From JBIKLM01 sp044375105 (GTDB lineage Bacteria; Planctomycetota; UBA1135; GCA-002686595), in assembly GCA_044375105.1 (NCBI GenBank), contig JBILNK010000042.1:1-26791 (forward strand): a stretch of DNA of 26,791 bases, read 5' to 3'. Positions 16,650-24,265 of this stretch are shown in pieces. How positions within the stretch are numbered: position 1 is the first letter of the stretch; every line of letters begins with the position of its first letter. The notes beneath the pieces were generated by a model, which was given only the letters and a program-made list of their open reading frames with translations, was not told where the DNA came from and searched no databases. Position numbers and translations under genes: made by a program.

Positions 16650-17615
16650 CTAGGACGGCGCGACCGTTCCGACGAGATCTCCGGCGGCGAGGATCTCGGC
16701 GGCAAAGTCCTCGGCGGCCTGGCGGTCGAGCTCGCCCGCGAAGACCCGCCGGGTCGGGCCGCCGAGCCACAGGCTGCCGGTCTGTGACCAGCTGGCCTCG
16801 AGCACCCCGCCGGGCATCTCCAGGCGCGCCTCCCGGCCGCGGGGCCAGGCGCCCAGGGAGCACAGCGCCACCACGGCGGCCACGGCGTTCGAGCCGCAGG
16901 CCAGGGTCTCGCCCGAGCCGCGCTCGAAGGTGCGCAGGCGGATCCGGCCGTCCTCGGCCAGGTGCAGGAAGCCCACGTTGATGCGCTCGGGAAAGGCCGG
17001 ATGGCGCTCGAGTTCGGCGCCCAAACGGCCCACGGGGAAGCCCAGGGGGGGCTCGGCCAGGGGCAGGATCAGGTGCGGGTTGCCCACGGAGAGCACCAGG
17101 CCCTCCCAAGCGCCGCGGGCGGCCGAGAGCCGCACCCGGGCCGGTCCGCCGTCGGGGGGGGCCAGCAGCTCGAGCTGGCCCACATCGACCGGGATCTGCC
17201 CGAGCTCGAAGCGCGGCGCCGCCAGCTCGATCCGCACCGACGGCTCCAGTCCCGCGGGCCGCTCCACCCGCGCCCGGTGGGCGCCCGCGTCGGAGGCCAG
17301 CAGGAAGCCGTCCCGCCCGGGCTGGCGCTCGGCCAGCAGCCGGCCCACGCAGCGCAGGGCGTTGCCGCACAGCCGCCCGCGGGAGCCGTCGGCGTTCCAC
17401 ATCTCGAGGCGCGCATCGACCGCGCCCTCCGGCCCGAACAGCACCAGCCCGTCCCCGCCGACCCCGAAGTGGCGGTGGCACCAGCGCGGCGCCAGCCGCG
17501 GGGCCGCCCCGCGCAGCCACTGGGCCCGCTCGCGCCCCAGGGCCTCCGCATCGAAGAACAGGTAGTCGTTGCCCGCCCCTTCGAGTTTCAAGAACGGCAG
17601 CCCGGTCCCGGCCAT
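16650..17615 (-). CDS. dapF: Diaminopimelate epimerase
   Basis: Interconverts LL- and meso-diaminopimelate, supplying lysine and, where present, the peptidoglycan cross-link. The 321 residues are slightly longer than usual (about 275-300). Both catalytic cysteines are there: C83 in NADGSRGRLCGNALRC and C240 in ERGSGETLACGS. GAGNDYLFFD (13-22), FGVGGDGLV (50-58) and VGNPH (177-181) are the other family blocks. One departure: after C240 the family usually has G-[ST]-G-A, whereas here it reads GSNAVAAV, so a small residue that helps bind the substrate is an asparagine. The ATG at 17615 has no Shine-Dalgarno. It is the first gene of the operon with msrB and the oxygenase, divergent from the acetyltransferase 80 bp away. 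Confidence 0.92.
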   Translation of the reverse strand: MAGTGLPFLKLEGAGNDYLFFDAEALGRERAQWLRGAAPRLAPRWCHRHFGVGGDGLVLFGPEGAVDARLEMWNADGSRGRLCGNALRCVGRLLAERQPGRDGFLLASDAGAHRARVERPAGLEPSVRIELAAPRFELGQIPVDVGQLELLAPPDGGPARVRLSAARGAWEGLVLSVGNPHLILPLAEPPLGFPVGRLGAELERHPAFPERINVGFLHLAEDGRIRLRTFERGSGETLACGSNAVAAVVALCSLGAWPRGREARLEMPGGVLEASWSQTGSLWLGGPTRRVFAGELDRQAAEDFAAEILAAGDLVGTVAPS

Positions 17616-17695
17616 GGCGGTTAGCCTAGGCTCTCGCCCGGAGTCCCGATAGCCGCGCCAGGGCGCGCCGCTCGGACCGCTCCCGGCGGACACTG

Positions 17696-18346
17696 ATGGA
17701 TGCCTCCGACCGCCCGCGGCAAGCGGCCCCCGCCACCGGTTCCGGCGCCGCCCCCTCAGCCGACTCCAGTTCCGGCGCCACCGGCTCGGGTGCGACCAGC
17801 TCGGGTGCCGCCGGCTCCGCGGGCTCGAGCTCCGCGAGCTCCGTCCCGCCCGCCCCAACCGTCCAAGTGCGCCCCGCGCGCCCCGAGGACGCCCCCGCCA
17901 TCGCAGCCCTGGCCGCCGAGCTCAACGCCCACCAGGGCGATCCCTCCGACCAGTTCCCGGCCGAGGTGGTGCAACGCGACGGCTTCGGGCCGCGCCCCAA
18001 GTTCCAGGTCTTGGTGGCGGAGCACCAGGGCCAGGTGGTCGGCTACGCCATGCTGCTGCCCGCCTACGAAACCGGCTGGGGCAGCGACGGGCTCTACATG
18101 AGCGACCTGCACGTGGGCCACGGCCACCGCCGCCTGGGCATCGGCCGCGCCCTGATGGTGGCCTGCGCCCAAGAGGTCCGCCGCCAAGGCAAAGGCTACC
18201 TCTGGTGGGCCTCCCGGGCCTGGAACGAACCCGCCCAAGCCTTCTACCGCGCCCTCGGCGCCTACGAAGAACCGATCTTCGCCCACTCCCTCGACGCCGA
18301 AGGCGTCGAACGCCTCGCCCGCGGCGAAACCGCCTCCCCCGGCTGA
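17696..18346 (+). CDS. GNAT-family N-acetyltransferase
   Basis: A 216-residue protein whose last 160 residues form a GNAT domain. It opens with VRPARPEDAPAIAALAAEL (about 58-76), has the central strands VLVAEHQGQVVGYAML, the DLHVGHGHRRLGIGRALM block holding the acetyl-CoA pyrophosphate loop (RRLGIGRA, 145-152), and ends with AWNEPAQAFYRALGAYEE. The first 55 residues are a low-complexity Gly/Ser/Ala/Thr/Pro segment with repeated SSG and TGSG units. This may be a real linker or intergenic DNA read as protein. A GTG at 17867 would start the protein right at MRPARPED, the usual GNAT opening, and is a strong alternative. Neither start has a Shine-Dalgarno. The acetyl acceptor is unknown. Confidence 0.85.
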   Translation: MDASDRPRQAAPATGSGAAPSADSSSGATGSGATSSGAAGSAGSSSASSVPPAPTVQVRPARPEDAPAIAALAAELNAHQGDPSDQFPAEVVQRDGFGPRPKFQVLVAEHQGQVVGYAMLLPAYETGWGSDGLYMSDLHVGHGHRRLGIGRALMVACAQEVRRQGKGYLWWASRAWNEPAQAFYRALGAYEEPIFAHSLDAEGVERLARGETASPG

Positions 18347-18710
18347 AGCGCGCCCGCGATGCCGGCACGATCCCGACACCTCGCACCCCCCCCCGGCAAC
18401 ACGCCGATACGTTTCACCTACCGACCCAGGCCACCAGCTCCAGCACCGAGGCCGGACAGCGGCCCGAAGTTACTCTCTCGGCGAAAACGCTACCGTGAGC
18501 GAACGATCGAACTTCATCACAGTCTGCAAAGAGAATTACACTTTCTATTGTCAATCCATGGTCTCTATTCCTGTTGGACATCTTGACCGCATCATGCAAC
18601 GAGGTAGACTTGGTAGCGCTATAGGAATCATCGTTGAGTACCCCGAATCGAGGGCTGCACCCATGTGGACACATAGCCTAGCGAAGTTAAAGTCCTGCAG
18701 TTATTTTATT

Positions 18711-18739
18711 TTGTTTGAGTCGTTTGTAAGTCTTATAAA
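18711..18739 (+). promoter_or_regulatory. Candidate sigma-70 promoter for the nuclease gene
   Basis: TTGTTT (18711-18716) and TATAAA (18734-18739) are 17 bases apart, near-consensus elements in an AT-rich stretch. They lie 40 bp before the possible ATG at 18779 and 121 bp before the ATG at 18860. Confidence 0.45.
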
Positions 18740-18859
18740 AATATATAAAAAGGTAAATTCAAACGCATGTAATTCTGCATGTTATCAACGTCGGATTGGT
18801 TTCTTGTATGTGACCCTGTCGGTTTGGCGGAAAGTAGTAATCGCTCTGATGGTGTCCTG

Positions 18860-19638
18860 ATGTCGGATATAATTGATGTTCCGAAGCGTCCGATTCCTGA
18901 AGATTACGGGCTCACGGAGGAATTGCTAAAGGGTGAGCGAACTCTTGCCAATGAAATTAAGCAAATGGAAGCAAGCGAAGCGGATTGGATGGGGCTATCG
19001 GGCTGTTTTGGCTATTTTCTTACGATGGGGGCATGTGCAGTCGGTGGCTATTCGATGAAATCTTTCGATTCGGTGTTTATATCTCTATTATCTATGGCTG
19101 TATGCTCCTTCGTTGCCGTGCTGATCGTCAGTTTCTCTTCGAGGCGTGAGTATGCATGGCAGATTGGAAATAAGAAGCGTAAGTTAAATGAGCTACGAGT
19201 TGAGAATCCGCGCCTAGTTGAATTCCGGTCTGCGGAGATTCGTTACCAGAGGACGATTGAAGGTCTGGAGCTCTCAAGGCGAGAGTACTGGACGCGTATG
19301 TCTGGGCATCAGTTCGAGGTCGCATTCGGAAAGTTAATGCTCCGACTCGGATACGACGTAAGAGTGACGCCCGCCAGCGGCGACGGTGGGGTTGATCTTG
19401 TCCTAAAGCGGGATGGGGCGACGACCATCGTTCAGTGCAAGGCTTGGGGCAATCAAGTTCCTCCAGCACCTGTGCGTGAGCTCCAGGGAGTTCGGGAGCC
19501 AGGACAGGAAGCATGGTTGTCGGCCTAGGCGGCTTCACAAAAGGGGCCGTAGAGTTCGCAGAACAAAAGGGCATCCGTTTACTTAGCCTCAAGGATGTTC
19601 TTGAATTGGCCGTAAGAGTTCGTTACGATTCTGAGTAA
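18860..19638 (+). pseudogene. Frameshifted Mrr-like restriction endonuclease with a membrane hairpin
   Basis: The first frame encodes 222 residues from 18860 to the stop at 19526-19528 (an alternative ATG at 18779 adds 27). It contains two predicted membrane helices (about 43-63 and 70-91), a basic/charged linker, and an Mrr-type nuclease core. The core includes GHQFEVAFGKLMLRLGY (149-165), D175/D179 in SGDGGVDLVL and Q192-C-K194, so the catalytic residues are present. The family's C-terminal part is missing from this frame but continues in the +1-numbered frame: MVVGLGGFTKGAVEFAEQKG at 19513, then IRLLSLKDVLELAVR, to TAA at 19636-19638. A missing base near 19496-19498 would join VRELQGVR to ARTGSMVVG. 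Hence a disrupted gene or a sequencing error. The role, if whole, would be cleavage of foreign or modified DNA. Composition is AT-rich unlike all neighbours. Confidence 0.72.
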
Positions 19639-19802
19639 AGATTTGTTCATGGTTATGATTTAATTATTACTTTATTACTGCGCGGATGATTGCTTTATTT
19701 TGGGGGGGAAATTCCAAGTTAGGTCCACGAGCTCGCTGATCCTTCAGGGTGCTCCAGCGGTTGCCAGGGCGTGCAGGAATGAGTGGCGTGGCCCAGGGCC
19801 TG

Positions 19803-20993
19803 TCAGCGGAACAGGGTCAGGGGCGTGGTGAGGGGGGATTTGTGGTTTTCGGGGGTCAGGCGGAGCCAGTCGTGTTCGAGGCTGGCGTAGAGGGTGCGCA
19901 GGTCGGTGGTGTGGGGCACGTCGCCGTCCTCGAGTTGGGCGAGGTCGGGGCGTTGGCCGTGTTCGCCGCCGGAGACGGTGCCGCCCAGGAGCCAGACCGC
20001 GGCGGCGGCGCCGTGGTCGGTGCCGCCGCTGCCGTTCTCGTGGACGCGGCGGCCGAATTCGCTCCAGACGAGCACGGCCACGCGGTCGAGGTCGCCGCTG
20101 GATTCGAGCTCGGACAGGAAGGCGGCCAGGGCGCCGTCCAGCTCGGTCAGCAGGCGCTCGTGGGGTCGCGCTTGGCTCAGGTGCGTGTCGAAGCCGTCCA
20201 ATTCGACGCCGTAGATGCGCGGCGGCAGCCCGAGGCGGATCGAGCGCGCCACCAGGGCCAGGCGATCGGCCAGACCGCTCCGGGGCCAGGGTGCGCGCGG
20301 CTCGAGCCGGGCCGCTTGTTCAAGCAGGCGGCCGAGCTGGCGCGCCGCGCGGCTGGCGTCCGCCAGCAGGGCCTGGGCGCCGGAGCCGCTTGGCTGTTCC
20401 AAGGCGGCCAGCAGGGCTTCGGGCAGCGCGCCGGGCTGCTCCAGGGACTCCTGGCCGGCCACGGCCGCGGGCGCGCGTCCGCCCTCGAAGAAGGCCAGGG
20501 GCGGCTGGCCGGCGCCCACGAACAGGGCCGCCGGATCCGCCGCCGGCGTGAGGCGCGCCGCGGCTCGGCCGAGCCAGCCCTGGCGCTCCTGGGCCTCGCG
20601 GGGGCCGCGCGGATCCCCGGGCACGCGGCCCGTGTGCCAGATGTCGAGGGAGCGGAAGTGCGAGCGGTCCGGCCCGGGATAGCCCACGCCGTGCAGCAGC
20701 GCCACCTGCCCGCGCCGGAAGCGCTCCGCCAGCCCGGACAGCGCGGGATGCAGGCCCAGCCCGTCCGCCAGCCGGTGGGACTTGGCCGCCACGCCGGAGA
20801 GCGTGGGACGCTCGCGATACCAGCGCTCCTGATCGAGGGGCAGCACGCAGTTGAGGCTGTCGTTGCCGCCGGTGAGCTGGACCACGACCAGCACGCGCCC
20901 CTCGGCCGCGGCGCGCGCGCTGAAGCCCGCCGCCAGGGGCAGGATCAGCCCGGCGGAGAGGCCACGGATCAGGAATTGGCGTCGGCAGAGCAT
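19803..20993 (-). CDS. DUF1501 protein, twin-arginine exported
   Basis: A 396-residue member of the DUF1501 family (sulfatase/alkaline-phosphatase-like fold), common in planctomycetes and usually paired with DUF1800. The N terminus has a twin-arginine motif (CRRQFLIRG, residues 3-11), a hydrophobic stretch (LSAGLILPLAAGF) and an AxA site near 28-30, so it should be exported folded. Family marks are GGNDSLNC (42-49), HTGR (120-123), LDGFDTH (265-271), WSEFGRR (310-316) and GTDHG (324-328). The biochemical role of the family is not established. The ATG at 20993 is the only start that keeps the signal intact. It lies 239 bp downstream of DUF1800 on the same strand, with repeat R5 between them. 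Confidence 0.9.
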   Translation of the reverse strand: MLCRRQFLIRGLSAGLILPLAAGFSARAAAEGRVLVVVQLTGGNDSLNCVLPLDQERWYRERPTLSGVAAKSHRLADGLGLHPALSGLAERFRRGQVALLHGVGYPGPDRSHFRSLDIWHTGRVPGDPRGPREAQERQGWLGRAAARLTPAADPAALFVGAGQPPLAFFEGGRAPAAVAGQESLEQPGALPEALLAALEQPSGSGAQALLADASRAARQLGRLLEQAARLEPRAPWPRSGLADRLALVARSIRLGLPPRIYGVELDGFDTHLSQARPHERLLTELDGALAAFLSELESSGDLDRVAVLVWSEFGRRVHENGSGGTDHGAAAAVWLLGGTVSGGEHGQRPDLAQLEDGDVPHTTDLRTLYASLEHDWLRLTPENHKSPLTTPLTLFR

Positions 20994-21044
20994 GGCGTGC
21001 AGTTGGGGAGCGAGGGGCGGGTGTCGTGCAGGAGCGCTCGGGAT

Positions 21045-21170
21045 CGGGTGGCTCCGGGGCTGGGATCGGCGCGCGCCGCCGATCCCAGCCGCTCCGGCCG
21101 CCGGATGGCGGCCCGAGAGCATGCGGACGGGCCGGTCTGACCGCTCCGGCGGAGCCGAGTCGATGTCTTT
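21045..21170 (+). repeat. Dispersed structured intergenic repeat, copy R5
   Basis: Stem 1 is a perfect 13-bp hairpin: GCTGGGATCGGCG (21059-21071) with CGCCGATCCCAGC (21077-21089). Stem 2 keeps GGCCGCC-GGAT-GGCGGCC inside GCTCC...GAGAGC (about 21091-21120). After the shared linker (GCATGCGGACGGGCCGG) comes a short GCTCC-GGC-GGAGC hairpin and then CTTTTC. This copy lies between DUF1800 and DUF1501, in the antisense direction to both, unlike the three that sit at convergent junctions. Confidence 0.75.
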
Positions 21171-21232
21171 TCAAGTCTGAGTCTTTTCCGGCCGGCCGCA
21201 GGCGGTATGGCGCGGGGCGGACCGGCCGCCGA

Positions 21233-22537
21233 TCAGATCAGATGGGCCTCTGGGGCGCGCAGCAGAGCCTCGGCGATGAACGGTCCGCAGGGCTCAGGGG
21301 CCGCGCGGCGCAGGGCCGCTTCGAGGGCCGGCCACCAGGCGGGCTCTCCGGCCCCGGGCCAGAGGGCTGCGGCCCAGGCGCGCGCCACATCCAGGGGCTC
21401 GGTCCCCGGCGGCTCGCCGGCCAGGCGAGCCAGCTCGACGGCGGCCCGCCCGCGGGCCAGCCAGGCGTTTTGGTGCGCCCAGGCGGCCCCGCCGTCCCAG
21501 CCCTTGACCGAGGGCGGCAGGAGCGGCGCCTGGCCCGCGGCGGAGCACAGCCGCACGGCAGCTTCCGGGGCCAGCTCGAGGTCCAGGGCGTGGCGGGCGC
21601 GCAGCACGAATTCGAGCGGCGAGGCGATTTTGTTGGCGCGCACCGCGGGGTCGAAGAAGGCCTTGGAAGCCAGCAGGGTCCGCAGTGTCGGCAGGATCTG
21701 GAACTCGCGCCGCACGAGCTCCCCGGCCAGCTCGGCTTCGAGCTCCGGCCAGGGCGCATCGCACACGAAGCTCGAGATCAGCCGGCGCGCGACCCAGCGC
21801 GGCGCGGCCGGATGGGCCAGCACAGCGTCGGCCACGCCCATCGCGTCCAAGGGCCCGCGCTGGCCTAGCAGGCGCTTTTCGCCCGCATCGAAGCGCTCGG
21901 GGTCGAACCAGACCCGGCGGCCCTCGACGCGCCAGCCGGACAGGCCGCGAGCGGCCTCGCGCACGTCGATTTCGGTGTAGTTGCCGCGCCCCAAGCAGAA
22001 CAGCTCCAGGAGTTCGCGGGCCAGGTTTTCGTTGGAATCGCCGGCGGTGTTGAGCGCGCCGTCGAGCCAGACCAGCATGGCTCCGTCGACCAGCAACGCA
22101 CGCACCAACGCGCGGAAATCGCCGCCCCCCAGCCGGCGCAGCAGCTCGAGCTGGCGATGCATCAGCACCGGATCGCGCACCTTGTGGTCCGAGGTGGCGA
22201 AGTGCCCGTGCCAGACCCACATCAGCCGTTCCGCGAGGCGCGCTCGAGCCGGCGCGCTGCCGTCCGGCGACAGCGCGCGGCCGACCAGGAACGCCTGCAC
22301 CAGCGGCAGCAGCCCGAAGGCTTCGATGCGGGCCCGTTCGGGGTCCGCAGCGGGGTCGGCGGCCGCGGCCACCAGCTCCTCCAGGGTCGCTTCGAGGCCC
22401 GCGGAGACGGCGCGCCCGAGGCGCTCCGGGCTCGCTCCGAAGGCCGCGCGGCGCAGGAGGTGCGCGGCCTCGGCGGGGCCGAAGGTCCCCGGTCCGGCGC
22501 CGTAGGGGGCCAGCAGCTTGGCGTCGCAGGAGGTCAC
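21233..22537 (-). CDS. DUF1800 protein
   Basis: A 434-residue member of the DUF1800 family. Marks are HLLRRAAFGA (26-35), MWVWHGHFATS (106-116), NENLARELLELFCLG (169-183), the following GNYTEIDVREAARGLSGW (about 185-202) and PPSVKGWDGG near the end. The family's molecular role is unknown; it regularly occurs next to DUF1501, as here, and the two are thought to act together at the envelope. The start is a GTG at 22537 overlapping the stop of the preceding gene as GTGA, with GGAG about ten bases upstream; this overlap fixes the start and implies translational coupling. No classic signal peptide is visible at this start. The longer open frame reaching 24157 is a shadow of the upstream gene. Confidence 0.9.
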   Translation of the reverse strand: MTSCDAKLLAPYGAGPGTFGPAEAAHLLRRAAFGASPERLGRAVSAGLEATLEELVAAAADPAADPERARIEAFGLLPLVQAFLVGRALSPDGSAPARARLAERLMWVWHGHFATSDHKVRDPVLMHRQLELLRRLGGGDFRALVRALLVDGAMLVWLDGALNTAGDSNENLARELLELFCLGRGNYTEIDVREAARGLSGWRVEGRRVWFDPERFDAGEKRLLGQRGPLDAMGVADAVLAHPAAPRWVARRLISSFVCDAPWPELEAELAGELVRREFQILPTLRTLLASKAFFDPAVRANKIASPLEFVLRARHALDLELAPEAAVRLCSAAGQAPLLPPSVKGWDGGAAWAHQNAWLARGRAAVELARLAGEPPGTEPLDVARAWAAALWPGAGEPAWWPALEAALRRAAPEPCGPFIAEALLRAPEAHLI

Positions 22538-24234
22538 GGCCGCTGCTCCAGCCGGGCGGCGAAGCGGATCGCGTCCGGGCCGTAATCCACCCGCGCTTCG
22601 AGCCACAGGCTCTGCAGCCATTCGATCCAAGGGCCGAGCGGCTGGCGCTGGCCGCGCAGTCGGGCCAGCAGCTCGAGGCCGCTGACCTGGTCTTCGGCCC
22701 AGTCCGCGAGCTCGGCGCCGGAGAGTTCGAGGACCTCCGCGGGAGCGGCCAGGGGCGCCGCTTTTTCGAGCTCGTCGAGCACGTCCAGCAAAAGCGCCTC
22801 GTGGCTGGCGAGCAGCAGACCGCCGTCGGTCAGGCATAACGCCGGGGCCAGGTTGTAGCGCAGATCGCCGACCTCGCCCTCGGCCAGCGGCATGGGCGTG
22901 GCCACGGAATAGGAGCGCTGCCCGGCCAGCTTGGCGGCCAGCCGCAGGGGCGGCCGGCCCTGCTGGGCGCTCTCGACGTTGCTGAGCGAAATCAGGGTCT
23001 GGAAGGCGGCTTCCAGGGCGTGCGCCAGGCGCGGGTCGTCGGGGACCTCGAGGAACAGGACCGCCCCCGGCAGCGGCAGGCCCGGGGCCGTGCCCGCGGG
23101 GAACGGCACCGGCCGCAGGGCCACCTGCCACCAGGGCGAGAGGCGCGCCAGCACGTCTTCGCCGAGGCGCAGGCCGCCGAAGAAGATCTGCAGCTCTTCG
23201 AGTTTGGCCGAGAACTGCGCCAGGGCGCCGGGCTCGAACAGCCGGCCGCGTTCGCGCGTCGCCGTGGGCCAGTCGCGGTGCAGCAGCGCCTGGCCGAGAT
23301 TCTCCGGATGGCGAAGGAATTCGCGCGGCGAGGTGGGCGCCGTGGGCAGGAGGCCCGGGCGCAGCGCGTCCAGTCCGAAGCCGCCGAACGCGACCCGCAG
23401 CGCGCCGTCCTCGACTTCCGCGCTGAGGGCCCAGTCCGTGGCCCGCGGCAGGCAAGCGAGGCCGGCGCCCAGGCTCAGCAGGCCCTCCGGCTTGGTCAGC
23501 AGCCCATCCAGGCCGTTCCAGTCGATGTCCGTGCGCGCCCCCCGCAAGCGCTTGGGATCGAGCCACATCCAAAGGCCGCGCTCCGGCGCGGGCAGGGCCC
23601 GGGCCCGGCTGGGACCCGGCTCCTCCAAGAGCCCAAAGGCACCCGGTTGCGACAGGCGGTCGAGCCCTTCGAGCAGCAGGGCCCGCGAGCCGCTGGCCAG
23701 GATGCGCGGGCCCTGGCGCGCCACCCACAGCTCTTCTCCGATGGCCCACAGCTCGGCCTCGCCGCGGCGCTCGCTGGGCTGTTCGAACAGCTTGGGAACG
23801 CCGTAGCGCCGCGCCACCTCGTCCAGCAGGCGCTCGAGCTCGCTCCGGCTGCGCTCGGCGTCCGAGGCCCACAGCACCAGACAGGCCTGCCAATCCGCGC
23901 CGCTCGGCACGAGCCCCAGGGCCGCGCCCCGGTCGGCGAGCCGCGCCAGCACCTCGGGCAGGGGCGCGCCCAGGAACCCTTCGAGGGCTTCGTACTCGCG
24001 GCGCCAGGGCGCGCGGCCGGCCGGCGGCGGCGTCCAGGGCGGACCGAGGGGCACGCGCTCGAGCGCGGCGATGACCTCGGCGCCGCCGGAGAGCTCGATC
24101 AATACGGCGCTGTCTTTGGGCAGGAAGGCCGCGGGGGGCCGCGCCTCCTGGGCCCACAGCGGCGAGGAAACGAGCAGGCCGAGGCCGAAGGCCAGGACCT
24201 TTCGGGTCCGAGTGGAGGGTCGCTGCGCATCCAT
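22534..24234 (-). CDS. Exported protein of unknown family, first gene of the DUF1800/DUF1501 cluster
   Basis: A 566-residue protein with an N-terminal signal (RTRKVLAFGLGLLVSSPLWAQ, cleavage after WAQ or nearby). I do not recognise the family. Its opening FLPKDSAVLIELSGGAEVIAAL, then the alternation of strands with VLWASDAERSRSELERLLDEVARRYG and FLEVPDDPRLAHALEAAFQTL, resembles DUF3352-type exported proteins that repeat an alpha/beta unit. That is a loose resemblance only. No enzymatic motif is seen. The start at 24234 is favoured over the one at 24240 because GGAG lies eight bases before it; for 24240 the same site would be only two bases away. The stop overlaps the DUF1800 start by four bases, so the products are probably made in step. 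A 16-bp palindrome lies just upstream of the start. Confidence 0.82.
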   Translation of the reverse strand: MDAQRPSTRTRKVLAFGLGLLVSSPLWAQEARPPAAFLPKDSAVLIELSGGAEVIAALERVPLGPPWTPPPAGRAPWRREYEALEGFLGAPLPEVLARLADRGAALGLVPSGADWQACLVLWASDAERSRSELERLLDEVARRYGVPKLFEQPSERRGEAELWAIGEELWVARQGPRILASGSRALLLEGLDRLSQPGAFGLLEEPGPSRARALPAPERGLWMWLDPKRLRGARTDIDWNGLDGLLTKPEGLLSLGAGLACLPRATDWALSAEVEDGALRVAFGGFGLDALRPGLLPTAPTSPREFLRHPENLGQALLHRDWPTATRERGRLFEPGALAQFSAKLEELQIFFGGLRLGEDVLARLSPWWQVALRPVPFPAGTAPGLPLPGAVLFLEVPDDPRLAHALEAAFQTLISLSNVESAQQGRPPLRLAAKLAGQRSYSVATPMPLAEGEVGDLRYNLAPALCLTDGGLLLASHEALLLDVLDELEKAAPLAAPAEVLELSGAELADWAEDQVSGLELLARLRGQRQPLGPWIEWLQSLWLEARVDYGPDAIRFAARLEQRP

Positions 24235-24249
24235 GGGCATGGCTCCGAT

Positions 24250-24265
24250 GGCTAGAGTTCTAGCC
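24250..24265. promoter_or_regulatory. 16-bp palindrome before the exported-protein gene
   Basis: GGCTAGA-GT-TCTAGCC is a perfect 7-bp inverted repeat 15 bp upstream of the favoured start. It could be an operator half-site pair or a leader hairpin; nothing else supports either. Confidence 0.35.

Larger units (their letters stand above)
18480..19740. mobile_element. AT-rich island, probably horizontally acquired
   Basis: Base composition changes sharply: 18721-18780 has 15 G+C of 60 by hand count, and 19141-19200 has 26 of 60, against about 70% in 15001-15060. The island carries one Mrr-like nuclease gene and no recognisable transposase or integrase. I saw no clear terminal inverted repeats or target duplication. 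The part before the nuclease (18347-18858) contains no gene I can support. The limits given are where composition changes, not proven junctions. Confidence 0.6.

Noticed and set aside
18495..18860. A 121-residue open frame before the nuclease, ending in a TGATG overlap with it
   Set aside because: It contains the best promoter candidate in its middle, has no Shine-Dalgarno or domain, and AT-rich DNA gives such frames by chance. The overlap alone is not enough.
21233..24157. A 974-residue frame ending in DUF1800
   Set aside because: Upstream of 22537 it is a shifted reading of the exported-protein gene; the GTGA overlap gives a better start.
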